Origin: SFDP01 sp051891855
Lineage (GTDB): Bacteria; Bacillota; Clostridia; Lachnospirales; Lachnospiraceae
Direction of reading: 5' to 3'
Length of the DNA stretch: 17,499 bases
NCBI GenBank assembly: GCA_051891855.1
Contig: JBJFFP010000014.1
Span: forward strand, 1-17,499
The position numbers and the translations under genes were made by a program. Position 1 is the first letter of the stretch; the number at the start of each line of letters is the position of its first letter. This document shows, piece after piece, positions 13,705-17,499 of the stretch. Under the pieces are notes generated by a model that saw only the letters and a list, made by a program, of their open reading frames with translations, was not told the DNA's origin and ran no database searches.

Positions 13705-14472
13705 ATGAGAAGAAGAAATCTATTTGCAGCAGTATGTATCTGCTCATTGGGGCTTGTGCTGACAGGCTGCGGAGACCTGAATGTGGGGCAGGAGCTGACT
13801 ATGACAGAAGAGGAGCAGAAGCTGGTAACCGAATATGCCGCAAATATTCTGATGAAATATAATGCGGGAAGCAATATGCGTGTCTTAAGCGGCAGAGAAC
13901 TGCTTCTGGCAGAGGCCCAGGAAGAGGCACAAAAGGAGCAGGAGGAGAAGCGTCAGCAGCTGGCAGAGGAATACCAGAGCTCCAAGGGAACTAAGAACGT
14001 AACTACGGTTTCAGGTAACAGCAGCTCGGGAAGCAGTGAAGCAGCAATGACAGCGATTGAAGACCTTGGCAGTTTTTTTGCTTTCGACTCTTTATCCATA
14101 GTTTATCAGAATTATGAGATTACTGATTCCTACGGTCAGGGCGATGAAGAGATTATGATGGCAATGGATGCCACGGCGGGGAAAAAACTTTTAGTAGCAC
14201 ATTTTGCCGTAACCAATAACAGCAGTGAAACGGTTCAGCTGGATGTCCTTTCCCGGGAAGGGAAATTTCGGCTTAAGGCAGACGAAACCACTCTTCAATC
14301 CCAATATACCCTGTTACTGAATGATCTATCCATGTATAAGGGAGATATTGAAGCCGGTGCCGTAGTGGATACGGTTCTGATTTTTGAATTGTCACAGGAA
14401 CAGGCAGAGGCTGAGAGTCTGAGTCTCATTATCAGTCTGGGAGAACAGCGGGGAAGCATTACCTTGAAATAA
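13705..14472 (+). CDS. hypothetical lipoprotein with C-terminal DUF4352/DUF5067-like domain
   Basis: This 255-aa exported lipoprotein has a signal peptide (1-21) ending LTGC, so Cys22 is the lipid anchor. A short domain around TMTEEEQKLVTEYAANILMK (33-52) is followed by a Glu/Gln-rich helix (about 65-90), a Ser/Gly/Thr linker (92-113) and a C-terminal beta-rich domain (about 118-255). That domain includes KKLLVAHFAVTNNSSETV, the pattern of DUF4352/DUF5067-type immunoglobulin-like folds. GGGTGAT precedes the ATG. Such lipoproteins follow sensor kinase genes in related genomes, to my memory, and may be part of the envelope stress response the kinase senses or controls. A strong terminator follows. 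Its function is unknown. Confidence 0.85.
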   Translation: MRRRNLFAAVCICSLGLVLTGCGDLNVGQELTMTEEEQKLVTEYAANILMKYNAGSNMRVLSGRELLLAEAQEEAQKEQEEKRQQLAEEYQSSKGTKNVTTVSGNSSSGSSEAAMTAIEDLGSFFAFDSLSIVYQNYEITDSYGQGDEEIMMAMDATAGKKLLVAHFAVTNNSSETVQLDVLSREGKFRLKADETTLQSQYTLLLNDLSMYKGDIEAGAVVDTVLIFELSQEQAEAESLSLIISLGEQRGSITLK

Positions 14473-14492
14473 GATATGGTTTAGGGAAAAGA

Positions 14493-14527
14493 CAGACGAA
14501 CTGTAAGATATGGTTCGCCTGTTTTTT
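14493..14527 (+). terminator. intrinsic terminator after the lipoprotein gene
   Basis: CAGACGAAC (14493-14501) pairs with GTTCGCCTG (14513-14521) with one A-C mismatch, followed by TTTTTT (14522-14527). Confidence 0.8.
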
Positions 14528-14588
14528 GATTACAAGTATTCTTTTTATTGGGCATTTGTAAAAAAAAGATGAAAAATTCATAGGATGG

Positions 14589-14617
14589 TTGACGGGAAGG
14601 AAGAAAACAAGCATACT
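14589..14617 (+). promoter_or_regulatory. candidate promoter of the DUF1538/PII operon
   Basis: TTGACG (14589-14594) and CATACT (14612-14617) are 17 nt apart and 41 nt before the TTG start. The -10 is imperfect, so the call is moderate. Confidence 0.45.
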
Positions 14618-14657
14618 GATATTGTCACAAAATTAACTAAAGATAGGAGGTTCCCTA

Positions 14658-16184
14658 TTGAATCAACAGTTAAAACTTAAAATCCAGGAATCTCTTTCAG
14701 CCGTATTACCCATCACAGGCATTGTTTTAGCCTTAAGTATTTTTCTGGTTCCTCTGGAAATAGGAACTGCAGTAATGTTTTTTGTTGGTGCGGTAATGCT
14801 GATTATAGGAATGGGAATGTTTCAGCTTGGTGCTGAAATGTCCATGAGTCCTCTGGGAGAGGGTATCGGTGTCCAGATTACCAAAGCAAAGAAGGTCTGG
14901 ATAATGGCAGGAGTCTGCCTGCTCATGGGAATTTTGATTACCATTGCGGAACCGGATTTACAGGTGCTGGCTAATCAGGTTCCCTCCGTTCCCAATAATA
15001 CACTTGTTTTTACAGTAGCCATAGGAGTAGGGATTTTTCTTGCTATGGCTGCACTTCGTATCATTCTGAAGATCGAGCTTTCCAGCTTATTAATCGTTTT
15101 GTACATAGGAATGCTGACCTTCTCCTTTTTTGTGCCTAAGGAGTTTCTGGCAGTGGCTTTTGACTCCGGTGGCGTAACCACAGGCCCCATGACAGTTCCT
15201 TTTATCATGGCATTGGGTGTGGGCCTATCCTCAGTCAGAGCGGATAAGAATGCTTCCAGTGATAGCTTTGGGTTAGTGGCATTATCCAGTATTGGCCCTA
15301 TACTTGCCGTGATGATCTTGGGCTTTTTTTATCAAACGTCCGAAGGAGCCTATGCACAAACGGAAATCGTATCGGTAGAAACTATGCAGGATGTTGCAGT
15401 CGCCTTTGCTTTCCAGCTTCCTCATTATATTAAAGAGGTTGCCCTATCCATCTTTCCCATCGTTGTGGTCTATTTGCTGTTTCAGTTATTCACCCACCGC
15501 TATCAGGGAAGACAGAGGGTGCGTATTGTAGTAGGCTTTGGCTATACTTATCTGGGACTTGTCCTGTTTTTATGCGGGGTGAATGTGGGCTTTGCTCCTG
15601 TAGGCGCCATTTTGGGAGGTAGGCTTGCCTCCGGTGCCCATAGCTGGCTTATGGTTCCTATCGGCATGCTGATTGGTTACTTTATTGTAAAGGCGGAACC
15701 AGCGATCCAGATTTTGAACCGGCAGGTACAGTCGGTAAGTAATGGTATGGTTTCGGCAAAAGCAATGAACCGTTGTCTGTCCATTGGTGTGGCGGTCAGT
15801 ATCGGTTTGGCAGTTACCCGTATTCTGACAGGTATTCCCATTCAATGGATTATTATACCGGGCTATGTGATTGCCCTGGTTATGTCCAGACTGGTTCCGA
15901 AGATTTTTGTAGGTATTGCCTTTGACTCCGGCGGGGTGGCCAGTGGTCCCATGACCTCCACCTTTTTGCTCCCTTTGTGTATCGGTGCATGTGAAGCTGT
16001 GGGAGGTAATATTATGACCGATGCCTTTGGAGTGGTGGCATTAGTAGCCTTAACGCCGCTTATTGCCATTCAGATTATGGGTATCCAGTATCAGATTAAG
16101 CTAAAGAATCAGGCTAAGATCATTAAGCCGGAGAGTTTGATACCTCAAGACTGCGATATGATTATCGAGATCGAGGAGGAGTAG
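14658..16184 (+). CDS. DUF1538 membrane protein (putative transporter)
   Basis: This 508-aa integral membrane protein is built from two homologous halves. Each half holds the hallmark FDSGG(V)xxGPMT motif: Phe168-Asp169 with GVTTGPMTVPF, and Phe422-Asp423 with GVASGPMTSTF. Each is followed by SFGLVALSSIGP (first half) or AFGVVALVALTP (second half). About 12 transmembrane helices are expected. The inverted or tandem repeat design and the buried Asp residues suggest a secondary transporter or channel; the substrate is unknown. I accept the TTG start because AGGAGG lies 7 nt upstream and no later in-frame ATG fits. The PII-like gene begins 2 nt after the stop, with its ribosome binding site inside this gene's end, so the two are tightly coupled. 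Confidence 0.9.
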   Translation: MNQQLKLKIQESLSAVLPITGIVLALSIFLVPLEIGTAVMFFVGAVMLIIGMGMFQLGAEMSMSPLGEGIGVQITKAKKVWIMAGVCLLMGILITIAEPDLQVLANQVPSVPNNTLVFTVAIGVGIFLAMAALRIILKIELSSLLIVLYIGMLTFSFFVPKEFLAVAFDSGGVTTGPMTVPFIMALGVGLSSVRADKNASSDSFGLVALSSIGPILAVMILGFFYQTSEGAYAQTEIVSVETMQDVAVAFAFQLPHYIKEVALSIFPIVVVYLLFQLFTHRYQGRQRVRIVVGFGYTYLGLVLFLCGVNVGFAPVGAILGGRLASGAHSWLMVPIGMLIGYFIVKAEPAIQILNRQVQSVSNGMVSAKAMNRCLSIGVAVSIGLAVTRILTGIPIQWIIIPGYVIALVMSRLVPKIFVGIAFDSGGVASGPMTSTFLLPLCIGACEAVGGNIMTDAFGVVALVALTPLIAIQIMGIQYQIKLKNQAKIIKPESLIPQDCDMIIEIEEE

Positions 16185-16186
16185 AG

Positions 16187-16900
16187 ATGAATCCTAATGC
16201 AAAACAGGCACATTTTCGGGCATTGGTTTTGATTACCAGTCCTAAATTAGCGGATAAAGCAACCAAACTGTTCCATATGGGAGCGATTCCCATGCAGTAC
16301 CAGCTGAACGGTACGGGCACTGCTTCCAGTGATATGATTGACATTCTGGGTTTGGGCAGTCCCGACAAGAGCATTTTGATTACTATGCTACCGAAATTTT
16401 TTGCAGATAAAATGCTGAAAAAGCTGAAAAAAGAACTGAAGCTGGGAACCATGAACAGTGGTATTGCCTTCACCCTGCCATTATCCGGAGTAAACAATCT
16501 GCTGTTTCATCTTTTAGATAACTATGCTCAGGGGGAAAACAGGGAAGGAAAAAAGAAGGAGGTGAATGTCATGGGAGAAAGCAGGCATTCGTTAATCGCT
16601 GCGGTAGTAAATCAGGGATATAGTGAGGCTGTTATGGATGCGGCACGCAAAGCCGGCGCCGGTGGCGGGACGGTGGTGCACAGCCGTCAGTTGGGTGATA
16701 CGGAAGCCATGAGCTTTTGGGGCTTAAGCATCCAGGAGGAGAAGGAGATTGTTTTTATTGTGGCCGGAAAAGAGCATAAATTGAAGATTATGCAGGCTAT
16801 TGGTGAAAAATGTGGTATCCACAGTGAAGCAAAGGGCGTAGTGATTTCCCTACCTATCGACTCGGTAATTGGAATTGAAGACGATGAAGAAGAAATGTAA
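16187..16900 (+). CDS. protein with two fused PII-like domains
   Basis: This 237-aa cytoplasmic protein appears to contain two PII (GlnB/GlnK-like) ferredoxin-fold domains. Domain 1 spans about 9-101 (FRALVLITSPKLADKATKLF to FTLPLSGV). A charged, Lys/Glu-rich linker covers 112-132. Domain 2 spans about 133-230, with AGAGGGTVVHSRQLG (156-170), like the T-loop region of PII, and GVVISLPIDSVIGI at its end. PII proteins sense ATP/ADP and small molecules and often control membrane transporters by direct contact; the gene couple implies this one regulates the DUF1538 protein. Domain 1 lacks the Gly-rich turn and is more divergent. AGGAGG overlaps the upstream gene's last codons. No terminator is seen before the rRNA promoter. 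Confidence 0.85.
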   Translation: MNPNAKQAHFRALVLITSPKLADKATKLFHMGAIPMQYQLNGTGTASSDMIDILGLGSPDKSILITMLPKFFADKMLKKLKKELKLGTMNSGIAFTLPLSGVNNLLFHLLDNYAQGENREGKKKEVNVMGESRHSLIAAVVNQGYSEAVMDAARKAGAGGGTVVHSRQLGDTEAMSFWGLSIQEEKEIVFIVAGKEHKLKIMQAIGEKCGIHSEAKGVVISLPIDSVIGIEDDEEEM

Positions 16901-16939
16901 AAAATATCGAAAATGATAAAAAAATGATAAAAAAAGCAG

Positions 16940-16968
16940 TTGACAAGGAAAAAAGGCTGTGGTAGTAT
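16940..16968 (+). promoter_or_regulatory. rRNA operon promoter with A-rich UP-like element
   Basis: TTGACA (16940-16945), 17 nt and TAGTAT (16963-16968) form a strong promoter about 285 nt before mature 16S rRNA. The DNA directly upstream (16901-16935) carries phased A-tracts (ATGATAAAAAAATGATAAAA), typical of UP elements on rRNA promoters. Confidence 0.8.
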
Positions 16969-16973
16969 AAATG

Positions 16974-17258
16974 AGCTGTCGCGGGAAACAGCCCGGTGAC
17001 AGAAGCCTGAAAGGAAGCTAAAATTCTTTCTTTTGGGAAAAGAACCTTGACAAATAAACAGTAATGCAATCTCGAAAATTCTAAAAAAGAGCGGACAGAA
17101 ATGTCCGGGGATAAGGAAGCTTATCCCAAGAGTTTTTGTGAAAACAAAACCAAACACAGTAACCGGAGCTCCAAGGCAAAAAGCAATTGGTAAAAAGACA
17201 ATTGTTTTAGAGAAAAGGAGCAAGGGAAAAGCTAACGTTTAGCTAAGCCAAAACGATT
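16974..17258 (+). other. structured rRNA leader
   Basis: About 285 nt of transcribed leader carry serial hairpins. CTGTC..GGG/CCC..GACAG lies at about 16975-17002. TTCTTTT/AAAAGAA (17028-17044) has loop GGG. CGGACA-GAAA-TGTCCG (17092-17107) is followed without gap by GGGATAAG-GAAG-CTTATCCC (17108-17127). CAATTG repeats lie at about 17184-17205. AGCTAA-CGT-TTAGCT (17230-17244) is close to the 16S start. They probably serve antitermination and RNase III-type processing. I did not find a clear boxA. The tandem tetraloop pair followed by AAGAGTTTTT could also act as an attenuator. Confidence 0.6.

Positions 17259-17499
<241 letters not shown>

Noticed and set aside
17047..17075. TTGACA in the rRNA leader as a second (P2) promoter
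   Set aside because: No acceptable -10 lies 16-18 nt downstream; the sequence there is TCTCGA-like.
16687..17223. 178-codon minus-strand frame over the PII gene end and rRNA leader
   Set aside because: It is antisense to the PII gene and the structured leader; the Phe/Ser-rich product is a result of purine-rich plus-strand DNA.

Overview
This window comes from a low-GC Gram-positive anaerobe of the Clostridia, most likely Lachnospiraceae (clostridial cluster XIVa). The 5' end of a 16S rRNA gene lies at the right edge and has the look of that group. The proteins fit too: lipobox lipoproteins, OmpR-type two-component genes, a DUF1538 transporter with a PII-like partner, and purine-rich AGGAGG ribosome binding sites. 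The left edge is the 3' end of tmRNA (ssrA).

Region 1 (1-4515) holds the tmRNA tail and its terminator. A sigma-70 promoter then drives a polar amino-acid ABC importer: binding lipoprotein, two permeases and an ATPase. A class II (YafJ-like) glutamine amidotransferase follows. A strong hairpin sits between the binding protein and the permeases and probably sets their expression ratio.

Region 2 (4516-5389) is a fossil. It holds fragments of a Rossmann/DUF2520 gene and of panB, each with internal deletions, and ends at a run of exactly 100 N, a scaffold gap.

Region 3 (5390-7869) begins with a membrane-anchored coiled-coil protein of unknown function and an OmpR-family response regulator. It then becomes gene-poor: a tandem 11-bp repeat typical of OmpR-family binding sites, a tiny membrane toxin-like gene on the minus strand under a promoter that overlaps a LexA-type SOS box, and several frameshifted remnants.

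Region 4 (7870-11867) carries an HD-domain protein that appears to have lost an internal segment, a small acidic protein overlapping a HipA-like kinase gene (a possible toxin-antitoxin pair), an AlaX-type alanyl-tRNA editing protein directly behind it, and a convergent DUF362 protein.

Region 5 (11868-14527) has a sensor histidine kinase and a lipoprotein. The kinase is the likely partner of the response regulator 5.3 kb upstream; the intervening DNA looks inserted or rearranged.

Region 6 (14528-17499) has a DUF1538 membrane transporter coupled to a protein with two fused PII-like domains, then the rRNA promoter, a structured leader and the first ~240 nt of 16S rRNA. The least explained items are the HipA-like pair, the SOS-linked mini-toxin island, the split two-component system and the DUF1538/double-PII unit. 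Family assignments rest on motif recognition without database searches.
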